From Rhodocollybia butyracea (taxonomy: Eukaryota > Basidiomycota > Agaricomycetes > Agaricales > Omphalotaceae): a stretch of DNA of 64,000 bases. Where the stretch lies: positions 1 through 64,000 of the forward strand of contig JADNRY010000338.1 in NCBI GenBank assembly GCA_015501585.1, in the 5' to 3' direction. The notes below the pieces were generated by a model. That model was not told where the DNA came from. It saw nothing but the letters and a program-made list of their open reading frames with translations, and made no database searches. Position numbers and translations under genes: made by a program. Positions 21,493-35,425 of the stretch are shown piece by piece (the stretch's first letter is position 1; each line of letters starts with the position of its first letter).

Positions 21493-23645
21493 ATGTCTTT
21501 CGATGCTACATATGGTAACGTCGAGCGTTTTTCATGCTCTTCTATGTCTATAATTATGTGGCTAAGTATACATGGCTGGTAGGCTCCAACTTGATCGGTT
21601 CATGGCTCTCAGCCTCTATGTACGGCCTAACATCGGTACAGGTGAGATATTATCTGCTATCCCCCAATTGTAGGCTGATCAAGCTCAAATTCTGAAGACC
21701 TACCTATTCTTCAATCGTCACCAGGGGAATTCTACCTCCCTTAAAGCGTTGGTATGTGCACTCCTCTATTTCATCTCATCTGTTAATAAAGAGTATTACC
21801 CAAGGTATTATCGCTTTGGTAAGTATACTAACCATGCGTGCGGGTTGGTCTGACCAAAGGCCTTAGGGTGCTTGACACAGCTCACGCTGCAGTCGGTGCG
21901 TCACATCATTATGGACAGCGAGGGACCATAGCTCAATTTTATTCAACACCTACTTTCAAATTCAACAGTGTGCCACATAGTCTACCATTATCTGGTGAGT
22001 TTTTTCAGAATCCCAGCGCACGCAATCAATGTTCACTTTTACACATACATAGATATCAAATGCATTCAATCCGACTGCCTTCCTGCTCCCCGTCTGGTCT
22101 GTGCGGATTCCCATTATCGCAGAATATGTGGACTGATTTGTGGATGGTGCTAGGTCCCTTCCGGTAAGTCCTAAACTCGCAATTAAGACCGCTCCATTGT
22201 CTGACTCGGATCTGTGGAATTATAGGCATCCGTAGCTATCAATGTGGGTTACCTCCATTGATTAGAGTGAGTCGGCGTGCCTAACTGCTTGCAGGCACTT
22301 GTGGTTGCCGTTTGTCAGCTGTGAGTCTCTAACTTGCTAAGAAAATCTGCGAGTTCACGGCTGACCAGCTCCACACTAGATACTTTATGTCAGTAGTATA
22401 CAAGCGTACGTCTTGCGCACTGGTTGCATCGCATACTCGTCTGAGTCCGTTTGACTATCTGCAGTGTGCAAGAAAGGATGGATACGCATATCGTTGACTG
22501 CATTCATTGTGTGTAATTTACCAACTTCCTCCTCGTGCAGGCTCTGACGATTTCTGATGGGAAGATGATATCCATCATTTTACATTTTGGTTCGTGTTCC
22601 TTGTGCGACTCTCTACAACGTATTGACTATGCAAACTAGGGTGGGGAATTGGTGTGTTGAAATGCTCATACTCTTACGCAAGCCTTCTGATATTCCCTTG
22701 CTGCTAATACAGCTACCGTGGTCTTCATGTATGAACGTTGTTAAAATTGATTGATCTCTCTCTGAATAACGGACAGGGCGCTTCAAAAAACTCTGGCGGG
22801 ATATGTGACAAAACAAGCTATCGCGTTTCTTCCTTACACCATTACTCAATTACCGGTGGATTTTGCACTTGCGGGATCTTTGTGTATTCTCCTGTACAAG
22901 AAACGTACGGGATTTCGAAGGTGAGTTCTGTCGGCCAAATTTTACCAATAGAATCACTTGCTGAGATCTTCCCAGAACGGAAACACTGATTAACACCTTG
23001 ATTATATACGCGGTGAACCGTTGCATATTGACATCGTAAGTGTAATCCATGTACCTCGTCTTCGGAAATTCAATACGACCGTCTGCAATTCAGAGCGGTC
23101 GCACTAGTCGAAGCATTAGCAGTACGTTCGTCTTGCGGCGTTTTTGCTCTTATAGTATCCTAACCCGTTACTTGCAGGTCGGCATTGCACCAAGCTCTTT
23201 TTGGTTCATTGCAGCAGAGTATATCATGGGACAACGTGAATTTCTACTTGTATCACCTGTGAATGTCTTTCTAACGAATTACTTCATAGTATATGCCAAT
23301 TCCCTCCTAGCTACACTAAACAGTCGTGAGTCCATGAGTGATCACTCATCCTCAAGGGGAGCGACATCTCAGTCCACCGCTGTGAATTCATTTCCTCTGG
23401 AAAATCTCCACGTCCACAGTCATCCAGTAGTAGCGCTTGGCCTAGAGAATAGCAAGGCGCCTCGAGCAGAAACTGGGCGTAAAAGTCGAAACTCGGTCAG
23501 TCACGACAGCATATATGACAATGACATGTCGGACAGAGTGGAAAGAGGCGCAAAGACTAGAGACCCCGCCTATGTGAGTGCTTGAGTCATGGCAGTTCTC
23601 TATTACATTGTACTAAGTATTCGAAATCCACAGTTTCCAGAATAA
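21493..23645 (+). CDS. DUF6534-type integral membrane protein, paralogue 1
   Basis: The start ATG 21493 encodes MSFDATYG. After the first intron comes SNLIGSWLSASMYGLTSVQ, then TYLFFNRHQGNSTSLKAL, VLDTAHAA, VCHIVYHYL, and short single-helix exons. The soluble tail runs from YANSLLATLNSRESM to a serine-rich region and a final tiny exon (FPE, stop 23643-23645). This exon order and the N- and C-terminal motifs are those of the basidiomycete DUF6534 family of about seven-helix proteins. No catalytic residues are known for it, and a role in sensing or transport is speculative. At least twelve small introns are required. The paralogue at 35426-37483 has the same structure. Confidence 0.8.
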
Positions 23646-26600
23646 CTTACTCGAACAATGTCATGATCATAATCTTTTGTTAATAATGACTTCCTTCCTC
23701 TGGACAAATAAATTTTTTGACTCGATTATAGTATATAGTATCATTCGTGAAGCTTCGAAAACGCTCTTTTAATTTTTCAACAACTTAATCATGTTATTTA
23801 CCAGTTTACTTTATCAAGTTACAATAATTTTACGCTCGAGATACTTGTACCCCGATCCACTGAGTTCACCCACAAATTACTTATTAGATAGGAACCAATC
23901 TAGCAGATCGTTTAACAAGAATTAGCTGAATGCTACGGGAGAGCACCAAACACTCTGCACGAGCGAGATATTGATGCACAAGCCCAACCACCGATATCTC
24001 CAGCTGTCGGCGGCGGCCTGGGTGACAAAGATAAGCATCCGAACAGTCTTTAACCCGCATCAGTTTTCGTTTACTCGGCAAAGGATGCGACGAAGAGCTT
24101 CAGCCACTTCAAAAGGCGTATCACAGCAGACTCCCGCGGCCAGAGCAACTATTGATCGTAAGAGGTATGGACAAAAGGTATACTAGCGTTTTTTTGGAAC
24201 TCACCCCAGATTTGGTTAGACCAGTTGATGCCAGGCTGAGCGAAGAGAATGAATGGACATAGTAATAGAGGAGATAAGCACACCCGCCGACATACATCCC
24301 GTCTTTGACTCCTGGCTACTGATCACCTCGTCCCCATTTTCGTTACCTATGGCACAGCGCGGTCCAAGGCTCGCAACGCAGCACAGGCGGCGTTGCAGCA
24401 GGCTTCAATCGGCCAAGTACGAGATTAACTCCACTTGATGTGTTGAAAGCCAATATCTGTAAACTCGAAACTTATAGATATCCCTATTAAAATCCAGCTC
24501 GAGCTGATACGAAGCGAGTAACTAGCGCCGATAGCCTTTAACCCAGACTGCGGATTGCTTCTTCGAGAACTGAGCACTACATGGAGAAATTTTTGACGTT
24601 TGACACTTCACCCATCATGTTTTGTCGTTCGTCGGAGGAGACGTGGTGTCGCATAATGATTGATTGATTCTGTCCGACTCCCGAGCCTCCCTCGAGCTGA
24701 CGATCAATCTCCGGAATTAGATCAAATTGAAGCAAAGTTGAAGTTGGCAGGATGCGCTGTGATAACGCTGCGGTCACCGTCTAGGTGCATTCTAGAAGAA
24801 TGAAGAACAGAGCTGGAACGTTTGTAGATCGAATCCGAAATGTAGCTAGGTTCATTGAGCGATATCAATAAGGCTAGGCCTTTAACAATTAAGGAGGCGC
24901 TCACCAGAACGGATACATTGTTAATGCATATGGGCCTGGTAAGAATCACCGCCGCGCGTATAGGCTCTTGAGTCGCTATCTCATACATAATCAAAACTCT
25001 AGACATTGCGTGAGCGGGACGATACTGTAACAACACCGCCGCTGTCGAGATGTATCAGTCGTAACGCAGGACGCGGCGAGCCTCTTAGCTGGTGACATGA
25101 ACTTTTGTGTATCACATTTTTCGTCATGGATAGTATTGTCCAACCACATATCACAGCTGTGATTCTGGTTACCCAGACCAACTTATCAGTAATGGCCAAA
25201 GCTTAACTACCGAAGTGTATCACAGTTGTGAGGGTGGTTATTGGTGATGATAGTGAAGTTAGGAGCTCCGGCTTGAGCCAAGTGTAAGAGTGTACAAAAG
25301 TTAGGCCTTGGTGGTAGCACCTCGGAAAAGGATAGTTAGACATGGCATCGACCTCTGCGTAGGAGATGGGGCGTGAGGAAAGAGGTACGAGGTAAGTTTG
25401 GGGGACGAAGAGCGGTATTCGGTCCTGATTGCACGTAATTCGCACCAGCGACTGTATCGGAATCGATCCAGAATTCATATGTCCAAATGGATCTGCGATC
25501 TCGGATCCGAATCTCTCGAAAACACCTACTAACTGCTCACACGCCTTATTTCCATCCGCCAAATGTTTGGCTGAAGCTCGGAAAGTGGTATGTACCACTT
25601 TGCTCGAATACAACGTTTTTGTCCATCTCTCGTCTTCGTTAAAGCGACCTTTGGCCCACGAGCACCGAAACTCCCAGCTGCAGCATAGTTATTAATCCGA
25701 CAAGAATCAACCCATAGTTATGTAGGCCCCCCAGCGATAGGATACGCGAGCTGCGAGCACTGTGATATAAGACGATTGGCAAATGAAAGTATCTAGCGAT
25801 GAGTACGACCAAACACTCACCAGAACGAAGGCCCCTGCAAAATCGCTCGTCAGCACGTAGCACTGCTGGGTTCGCCGCCTCGTAGGCAGGAAGGAGAGAA
25901 CGATCCTTCTCTGTTTTCGTACCGACGACCATCAGTGTCGGCGGCCATAAACAGTCCCAGTATTGCGCCAATACACCAACTGGTAGCAAGTCGTACGCGT
26001 AAGGTATGGCTGAGAGAGAAATGGAATGGCTCAAGAGCCTTCACTGTCCGGAACATTCCCTCTACCGATCTCTACGATTTTTGCATAGATTCCACAATCC
26101 TCCGATGTTACTTGCATATAGCTTCGGTGGCCCCAAAGTCACGGTATTCAGAACCAGTGCAACCATACAGAATGAACGGTGGCTATCGAAAGCGAAGGAG
26201 CATCATCCGGCGTAAGCCAGTCGGATGCAAGTTAGGTCGCTCCAGAGCTTTAGGAATGGATGGCTGTGGACAGGAGGAGCGATGGAGCATCATCTTCATA
26301 TACTGTTGGAGCTAGCTAGTTGCTATTACTTGTTACTCCTCGATGACAGGAGTTCATCCAACTCACTTTCCGCGGCCGTTTCCTTCGCTAGCCACCAGCG
26401 GCGTTCCAGTGGGTTGAAACCAGGCCTTCGGCTTTCGAATATAACCAGCGTCTCTTCCTCCTTCCCTCAAAAGAATTGGTTCCGAACGGGTAAGTATCCA
26501 ATACCACAGATGAATACTGTCTTAAAGTTAGGTCTCGAGTTTCAGTATCTGACGACCGAAGGCTTGGAGCTTGAATTCCAACTGAATAAGTAGCAGGAGT

Positions 26601-27226
26601 AATTCACAGACGTACGAATAGAGTTCATCCGTCGAGCCATCGTTACTCAGGCTCCTGTGCAACTTCCCTGTCCACCACTACTAACCTAAACTGCACGGTT
26701 CGGCGTACATCCTGAAAGACTCTTCTCATGATCGTCCTTGTTCAAGGGCAGGGAAGTTGAGAAAGAAACAGTGGCGCGGACGGTTACTCTTCCGTGCGAG
26801 GGTTCGATTCCCGGCCCTTGCATTATCAGATCATTTTCCTCCTATATTTTTAATATGTTTGTAGACTCTAATAGCACGTTGAAGGTGGACATATTACGGG
26901 TATCTGAACACTTCTTCAGCTCAAATTTTCCTTGTGGTACTCCCACTTAAGGTTTGTTTTTCAACTTGTCCATCCTAAGTCTGACATCCTTCTCTGTCCT
27001 ATCCTGGTCCTATCCTGGTCCTATCTCTTCCTCCATCTCTTGTACCGAGTCCTGGTCTGCAGTACTACGCTTCCCAAGATCCACGTTTACCTCCTTCAAA
27101 AAACCAAGTTACGTAGGTTTCCATCATCGTTACACGGATAGACTGGAAAAAATTCGGCGTAGTAAGTACCTATATACACATGTAAAGCAAAATCGTAGCT
27201 GTACTTATTGACGAAAATTGTTATCA
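23646..27226. other. Gene-poor stretch, possible decayed membrane gene
   Basis: Many frames of 60-136 codons overlap on both strands and none is recognisable. Minus-strand frames between 24.7 and 26.1 kb contain isolated hydrophobic helices (for example GLILVGLITMLQLGVSVLVG), which might be a broken multi-pass membrane gene, but I cannot join them. Near 26990-27025 the words tcctatcctgg repeat in tandem. Confidence 0.35.
26740..26821 (+). ncRNA. Degenerate tRNA-like sequence
   Basis: A perfect B box (GGTTCGATTCC) is present and the ends CAAGGGC and GCCCTTG can pair as an acceptor stem across about 80 nt. The D arm and anticodon arm do not form properly and no anticodon can be named. It is likely a tRNA pseudogene or SINE head. 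Confidence 0.35.
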
Positions 27227-29107
27227 TTAGACAACGGCATTCGATAATAGATCACGAAGCTCGGGATGCTCAATGATGTCCCATAATATCTCCGGATTCT
27301 GCAGGCCTAGTTGCAGCAACAACGGGACAAGGCCTGCTGTTGGAGAGTCATTGTGTTCAGGGATATGTTCTTCAACTTCAGACAAGCGAAGGTTCAGGCC
27401 CTGTTCCTTGAGCTCCCTGAATCTAGCCAGCTGTGCTGTTGTAATATTCTGCTTCTTGAAAGACAGAAGACCAAAGGAGAGCAAAGTTTTATTTTGAACC
27501 CCGGCTTCAATAAAGGCAGCTAATGCGGTACCGGACCAGCTATTGACATCGGTGGTTTCTCGAGGATCGTGGAACAGGGACGTATAATCTATGATTTGGA
27601 AGTGTTGCAAATGGGGGCATAATGAAGAAGGATCATTGGCGGGAAGACTAAGACATGAAAGATGAGTATCTTGAAGAGTCGTATTGACAGCAGGATCTAG
27701 ATAGAGGGAAACAATCCTGAATCTACAAGGTCAAGCATTTTTAAATTTGGGATGCATTGAAGACAATCTTTCAGAGCATTTGCTGTCATTGGAAGGTGGA
27801 GACCGAGTGACTCCACATTAAGAAGTGACATTCCCCTGAAGAGAGATCGTGATACAGCCCATGGAGTCCAGCGGTCCTTGTTGTGTGTAACTATCAGCGA
27901 TTTTAATGAAGGACACTGTTCCATATGATAAAAGACTGCAGACATATTATCTTCTATCTGTGCAGTTCTGTGGTGATCTAGCCCAGCGGCGGTGTCATGA
28001 GAAAACCGCAAATGCAGTGAAACCAGATTGGTGAGAGTGACCACATGTTGTAGTGCCAAATTTGGTGGCCCATCAGTAGAAATGAAGAGACCAGATATAA
28101 GGCTTTGTAAAAGTGGTGTTTCCCTCAAGATATTGAATAAGGAGACTGGGGATGAACTTCCATGTAGAGCTAATTGGTTAAGGATGCTGCCCAGTGACAA
28201 GCTTGGTAGCCTATTATATATTGTGGGACCATCACCTCCATATCCATAGCCTCTCGGATGCTTGATCTGAAGACTCTGCAGAACAGGCATTTGAGCTAGA
28301 GAAGATTCTGTTAGAGATTCATCCCCAGATGAAAATCCAGTATGACAATTTTCTTCAAGCTCCAAGCAAAGGAGGGATGTGAAAGTGCAATCTTCTGGTA
28401 GCAATGAAAGAAATGTGGTAAAATCATCTGCAGACAAACACAGACTCCAGAGACAAATGGCGAAGTTGTCCCCAGAAGGGATGCAAAGGCTCAGTGAGCA
28501 GCACCATATTGCTGTGAAGATGGTTGTAGTTATAGGGCACAAATTCGTCTGTGGCAAATCCATGCAGGGATAGGGAGATGGGAAATGTGCCAGCGCGTTC
28601 CAGCCACAATCTCATACCCACGAAACGTTGAGAAACCACATCTCCACCAAGATAAGAGGGGAAACGAATGTGCAGAGAGCTCCACAGAGCGGGAGTGTTT
28701 AGGGCTGTATTCCTCCAGTGTCGACACACGGTGTTCAGAAGCAGAGGAGCATACTTCAAGCTTCGAACCATGTATGGCATTGTTTCCACTGGCATGCAAA
28801 ATAGGAATATCTCTGCGAGGATTTCCACAGAAATTTGACGAATGGGAGACATCAAAGCTTTATGAGCTTCGATGTATGTTTCTACTCTGGTCTTTTCGCG
28901 AAGTAGATTGTCTAAAAGACACTGTACGTGATTGATCTCCGATTGCAGACGACCGAGCTCATGCTGCGGCTCAACAAGTGTAGCCTTTATATCGGAGAGT
29001 TCCGCGAGAGTAGGAGCATAATTTGTTCTGAGAAATGGCGCGAAAGGAGAGGTCGAAGTGTCCCAAGAATGAGAGGAGCTCTGGGTGGACATGGTTGTGG
29101 AATTCAT
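27227..29107 (-). pseudogene. F-box/LRR protein, frame broken twice
   Basis: The start at 29107 encodes MNSTTMSTQ. A coiled region is followed by the F-box-like motif SPIRQISVEILAEIFLFCMP (residues ~90-110), VCRHWRNTALNTPALWSSL, then leucine-rich segments such as LRHLSLES and NLVSLHLRFS. The frame changes by one base at a TTT run (+ strand 28436-28438) and again at a CCC run (27706-27708). Protein similarity to the usual family pattern continues in each successive frame down to 27227. F-box proteins link substrates to SCF ubiquitin ligases, and this expanded family is typical of Agaricomycetes. Both breaks sit in homopolymers, so the gene may be intact in reality. Confidence 0.75.
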
Positions 29108-31690
29108 TTTGCTGTTATTGTTGCTTAGCGCTCAACATGTGGTTCTCACGTGCAACTCTGTTCACCGACCACTATGTAACCAAGGGCAGGAAGTTCGAAC
29201 CGCGAAAAATCATTGGTTTGCAAAGCTATCAAAGTTATGTCTACCCCGGAGTTTGCGTCCAACTATATGCCCAAATTTCTCCTCAACAAATTTACAAGAA
29301 CGGAACTAATTTCATGCCCCCAACTAGTGTCAGGCGAAGACATACAAGACAAGCTCTGGATACAAGTGAGCCAAGGGAAAGTACCAGGTGTAATACGTCT
29401 GACTGTGTGTATCTTATCTGACTAGTGTTCAAAATCTTTAGTCCCAACCTGATCATGAGCAACCCGCTCGGAATCACACCAACATTGTAGGCTTCTGCCT
29501 TGAGGCCCACTTAAACTGGCCTTATTACCATCCAACGCAGCTGATGCCTTGAAATTGCACATATCCATTGGGCTAGGGGGGGTGAGCTGAGCGATAACAG
29601 TAGCCGAGCCAAGCGATGCAAAGAGAAAGATTTACACTACACTACCAATTTGGAAGGGACAGCCCGAACCCAAATATTCCCTTCAGCTCATATATCTGAG
29701 TAGTCACTGTTGCCAATGGACCCCCGTCCACTTCCGACGAGGAACTTTCAGCTGTTTTCAATCGTACATATTGTGCAAAGGTTATGGTGGGAGTTTTGGT
29801 CAGGATGCGTCTGGTAAGGTACTCCCGTGGATCGACTTGTTCTAATTTCGGTTTGTAAAGCTTGGACGTGAGCTCTCTATCCTTCCTGTCGATGCCGTCA
29901 CTAATGGCTACCCCGAATCTCCCCCGTTTCTTGCTTCTCCCGAACGTGAACTCACATCAAGATTTGCTTGCTAGTCTCGAGGCATGCGAAGTCGCTCAGA
30001 AAACGTTGCAAAAGTTCAGTGGCGCTCACCGTTAGTCCGGGTTATGTCGTGAATGGCCGTGGTCAAAGGGATCTAGAGGGAGTCCAGAGCTTGGTTGACT
30101 GAGGGCGGGAGCACAAGTAACATCGTGGGTGAACTTGCTTCTACGCCATCACCATCTTACTCCTCTGGGGATTTCCTGGCCTGATACAATTGCTTTATGT
30201 TTCGAATTCAAACACCGTTTGTCCCAGTCGATTTCCTGTGTCTCCCGCTTCTGCGTTTTCTCCGTTTGTATGTCCTCTGGGCCTTCTCGAATCAAGGGTC
30301 TCTGCGTTATTTACAAATATTTCTAATCAATGTGTTTACAGTTTCCGAACTGGTTTCAAGTTACGAATCCTCATCATCAGGAACATTTGGACCCTCCCTA
30401 GCGACTAATCTCAAAGCCAGTCAACATAACTACGCCTAACTCGTTACAATCGATTGTAGATCTGACAAGTTCTCGACCTTACTTCCCTCACCGTCGCCAA
30501 CAACTACTAAGTCTTACCCCTACATTTCACTGATCAGCTTACATCCTGTTTTTGGTAGCAGTCGGCATTTACTCAAATCCGAAAATGGGCGGAAAGTTAG
30601 TGCTGTGGCCGGATTGTGGTATGATGTCTAAATTTGGCAACGCTCTGGATTTCCGCTGACATACCGGTACTCACGCTCTTCCTCCACTTCTATCGCTCTC
30701 AGCCTCTAAGGTCAGTCAAAGGTTACAATCTTCCCGATTCCCTTGTTCCTGGGACCTGAACCGGAAGTCTGGCTACCAACCCCTAATCGATCAACTAGTA
30801 TTTTCGGTCGTAACCAAGATTATGAAGTACTACTTCGCCGGGCAAAACATCTGATATCGGTAGTAAGCACTTCATGGACTCAAACTGTTCGAGCCCGCTA
30901 CCTAAGTCTTCCTGAGACTTAGAATCCGGTTACTCAATTCGGAATGTCGACTCAGCTTCTGCTTCCGGGAAATTTTCCGCTGTTCCCTACTGTCGGTCCT
31001 TCCAGGATTCATCAGCAGCATTGAATCCTACCGAGTTCTGGAGTGTTACGGTGTCTTTTACTGCGTTTTCTACGTTTTGGCGTACTTGCTACTGATTATG
31101 AACTGTATTTCTACAGCGTCTAACTGGCTGTATGATCCCAGAACGAGCTGAACACAACGTGTGTGAAATCTATGAATCGTCTTTTTTCAGTAATACGTTC
31201 TTGCAACGAAACAAAGCCCGGCAGTTAAATTTTATCACCGTGCTGATCATGAGTGCCGTCGCTCGTGCACCGATATTGTCTTCTCGGTTCGCCTTCGTGG
31301 TTCCATCTAATCATTTGTGATTTGGCTGTCTGGTAGTCTCCTGCTTGCTCTCCCAGGAGTCCGTTTGCTCTCCACGTGCATGTTCCTAGTTCTTATACCA
31401 CTCAAAATAACATAGATGTGAAGCCCTGGCACCTGTCGATCTTTCTTTCGGATTCACTTGTTACTAGTACTGTCCGTACCATTCTTCTACCGTCGGCATC
31501 GTCATCCTACCTACCGCGATTGACAGCACAACAAATAGGAATCATTTTTCTCTCAGTATCAAATGCACACGCTTTACAGTTCTTCGATACATTGAATGTT
31601 CATGTTCTGGGTCAAATAGTATTACAAAATACATAAGCAACTCGATATCCAACAAATCCCGTAAGTATTCAGACTAAGAAACGAACAGAG
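29108..31690. other. Gene-free stretch of ~2.6 kb
   Basis: No frame is recognisable on either strand. A perfect small hairpin (ctaagtct-tcctg-agacttag) lies at about 30902. The first ~150 bp should hold the promoter of the minus-strand F-box gene. Otherwise it looks like decayed, non-repetitive DNA. Confidence 0.4.
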
Positions 31691-34025
31691 TCACTCCCAC
31701 TCGAGCAGCTTTCTGTCTGCATGTGCAACCTCCGTTTCCAAACATTTCAAGGCATTATCGTCCCTTGCACGGAGTGTGAATTTGAACGGTGCTGGCGTTC
31801 GGACAAGTCCATGATTCACATGGGCGTTAGGGTCTGGGTTTGGTCCTACAACATCGAACGTCCACAGCAACCTTTATAACATGTGTCAGTATGTACCGAA
31901 TTTATCACTGACAACTACAGTGGACTGACCGTGCAACGACAATGAATAAAGACTGCAAAGCAACGTGAGCTCCTGGACACGACCTACATACATCGAACGG
32001 ATTGTCAGCGTATGACTCAAGTCTGCCGGAGAGATTACTCGGACCTCCGGCCAAATCCAAATGGGAGCACCATATTTTGAAGGGCCTTGTCATCGAACCG
32101 CTCAGGGAGGAACTGCGATGGATTGGGAAACATATTTGGGTCTTGCATCATTGTACTATAGTGGGAAGAGTTAAAGAGAGTCAAGAGATGTGAACCTGTG
32201 AGCGCATACTAAATGTTTCCATAAACTGTAGCGCCTTTTGGTATACATGCGCCCAAAACAATATCATCCTGGGTCACAGAGTGTGGTACAGCTAGAGGGA
32301 CAACAGGGCGCCAACGCACAAGCTCTCGAAGAAAGTTTTGAAGGTAAGGGAGAACTGGCTCGTCTTCAAAAGTGGGAAGCCGAGAGCGCCCAATGACTTC
32401 ATCCAGTTCTGCTCGAACTTTTCGGGCAACAGAAGGATAACACATTATGGCCACTGAACAACAGAAAGAGAATCAGGTCTAGTAGGAATAAAACAACGTC
32501 GAAAAACGCACCCAGAGCGTACTCGATGCTTCCGGCCGTCTGGTGCTTGCATTAGCTGCAATAAGGAATATGATCCACTCAAAGACATACCGTGTCAACA
32601 CCAGCCGCAAACGGTGCAGCCACCCCAAAAGCAAGCTCGACTTTGTTGACTCCTTCATACTCACCCTCAGCAAGAGCTTCCAAAGTGCGCGAGGCCATGC
32701 ACTCCTTGTTAATCCCGGCGTCCATACGTTTCTGAACATCCTGTAGCAATTGCAGGTTATATTTAGTCTCTTTGGCATGTTTTCTATCGGCAGCGTGACG
32801 AAACCATTGCAGACGCCGCTGTGAGGTGATAAGAATGAGAGGAAACAACTAAATGAGTAGGTTATCATACAGGCAGCTTGAGGAGGATGGGCCACTTGTG
32901 GGTGTGGTTAATGCTGCACGATTATGAGACGTGATGGGACATACTGCATCGACCAGAAACTTCCCAGGGGCACTAGGAGTGACTGATAAATTCACGGTTA
33001 TAGAACGCGTAGAGTCTAAACTCAAACTCACGCAGCACTGCAAGCAGAACAAAAGGTATAATCAGGACATGGTATTTATCACGTATAGTCGACAGTATTA
33101 CCGTAGGTACGCTGAAGCACATGTGTTAGTTACTGGTGCTCAACACTGGTAGGGCATACAGACCTTCAATGGACGCCACATTGGCCTTTACAACTGTATC
33201 TTCAAGACTGGATGCACGTCTCCCATAGCTGATAGAAATTACAATGGAGGCAGAAAACCTAAGAGCAGGGTTAGAAGATAGAGAAAGGCGAATATATCTA
33301 ACTTTCGCACCGCTGAATGATATCACGGTATCCATTTGGGTGTCTTAAAAGATCGCGTAGAAGAACAGTGGATTCTAGTGTTTGATGCTCTCGGTAGGCA
33401 AGAGTTGCGCGAGCGCTCATACCCGCATGTTGGAGCTATGTAGAAAGTGAGGGCAGGCCAATGTGAACGAGGAAAGCCGCCTACCTTCCGCCACCTGCGC
33501 CAGTAATCACCATATGGGCTAGTCACGCCACGCAAGCCTCCACCGAGTATATCATTTCTACGTATCATCAAGTCAAGTCCAAATTCATAAATTGGACTAG
33601 GTACCTACGCCATTATAAGACGAGGCCGACTCGAGTAAATGTCACCTCGCTTCTCGAGCAAATCTCCGGCTAGTTGTGATGAGCTGAGAACTGTTCATCG
33701 TCTCGGTTATCGGGAGCGGAATGGCTGATGATAGGACACACAAACCTACGACGGGCTGCCTACCCACATGGAACGAACAAATTGGACCTAACATGGATTC
33801 AGTAAAGCGACCTCGTCAAATCAACGATCTGGACGTACCATACTTCTTCGCCAGCCCGTCGAATACCTCCCAAGGCGCGCGTTTCATTTCAATACTGCCC
33901 ATTATTTTGCTTATATGTTCTTGATCCCCGATGTATACGGGAAGATGATGCCGCTTGGGACGAAGGAGGACAAAAACGACCCCAGCTAGTAAAATGCAAA
34001 GCACGACGAGCCACAAGTCAGGCAT
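31691..34025 (-). CDS. Cytochrome P450 (first of three)
   Basis: The start MPDLWLVVLCILLAGVVFVL is a membrane anchor. Joined exons then give DGLAKKYG, LAGDLLEKRGDIYSSRP, helix C SPYGDYWRRWRK, SISYGRR, GKFLVDAV, and helix I AAPFAAGVDT. After these come the ExxR in FLRELVRWRP, the PERF motif in QFLPERFDD and the heme loop FGFGRR-SCPG, split by an intron after the second Arg. The last exon ends at TGA 31691-31693. About twelve introns are needed and no stop interrupts the joined frame. The Pro-rich hinge (PPGPxGxPxxG), normally right after the anchor, is not seen: RPKRHHLP runs directly toward the first globular exon, so the N-terminus may be shortened or contain an unrecognised exon. ER-bound monooxygenase; substrate unknown. 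Confidence 0.85.
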
Positions 34026-35425
34026 GATGATTGAAGAAAGTAGACATTTTCGTTGGAAGGTTTAAGATATACTGTTCCGTGTGCTCCACGCTCGGCAAGT
34101 AGTTAATCCATCTTTCAGTATCACTGTCAACAGAAGGTTAGCTTCGAAAGATACGTCTAAGTAGAACCCACTGCAGATGATGTCACATATAATTTTGAGG
34201 TTTGATCATTGTTCGTCGTATCCGGCATAGCAACTAGTCGCAACCCAACCGAGTAGCGTCCGAGCGGGCCTTCTGGATCTCGCGACAGGAGGATTAGAAC
34301 CTCAAGAAGGCGGAAACGGTTCTCCGAATCCGTATTACCCATACCATGTGATATATTAATCTTCGTACCTGGCCGGTCTAACCACTGTGAGCGATGCGAT
34401 TAGCAATGCTTTGGCGTTTCTGAAAAATGATACCAGAACAGAAAGAGAAAAACTAAATGGCATGACATTAAAAATAATCTTTCTAGTTCAGTTAAGGTCA
34501 GCCAAACATTGCTAACCTTGGCGAAGAGGTGACTTCAACACGTTTGATGAGCTCTAGTTGACGAGGCAAGTCACCTCCTTCCCCTTCTTTCGGACGTATA
34601 TTGTGTTTTCACTTCGCGTGTCACTTTGATCTCTCCATCTGGACAATCCTCCGAGCAGCCAACCTCACTTGAGGGTCCATTTTGCCCAATTTACATCCCG
34701 AAACCCCATGTGGTTGTCTGATTTTCCTTCATCAATTTCGAATCGATCATCAGAGATTCCTACAAGAAGCATAGTGGTACGCAGAAGAGCACCGCTAGCA
34801 TCTTGAAACTCTTTTACTAGTTTTCTAGTCGTATCTTTGGCAACGGTTTAGACGCAGAACCCAATTATGCTGAGGGGCCGAATGTCATGAACTTTAAAGT
34901 AAGTAACCTGGTATCCTAGCTGTGATGGGAGTCTCCAAAGGCACAGAAATACTTGACCGTGATTCATGGGATTTATGTGACATTTGAAACTGATGCGCTT
35001 TTCTGGAGCCTAGTCCCCACAATGTTTCCTATCTGAGATTGGCCAATCCAGGGTACTCGGCAGCTTCTTTGATACTTACCAGTCCCAGACTGTCCTGGAT
35101 AGTACCTTTTCGCATTTTTAAGATATCTTTTTGTCGTCCGACCGTTCTCGGAGACCCGGTTTCTCCGGCGACAGATTAAATCCTTCTGGCAACTAGAGTT
35201 GAAAATTAAAACGGGTTGGAAGGATGCTGTGGCTACTAGACATCTCAATGCGTGAAAACTCAGATAGGTAGTATCAATGTTTGTATGTAACTATACTTAA
35301 ATCTTATGATCGAGCTCCGATGTTGCTGATAATCACTTCAGCTAATCACCGAGGTATATACTTATACTTACATATCAGGGTTACTACCTAGTGTCGTTTT
35401 TCCCTTCTTCCCTGACGCTGCGAGT
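34026..35425. other. Intergenic stretch without recognised gene
   Basis: No frame over about 90 codons and nothing recognisable. The left end is upstream of the P450 (minus) and the right end is upstream of DUF6534 paralogue 2 (plus), so both promoters should lie in it. Confidence 0.4.

Noticed and set aside
24577..26056. Chain of minus-strand frames with hydrophobic segments
   Set aside because: Considered as a membrane-protein gene, but no exon order, start or family motif could be established, so it is only noted as possible decay.
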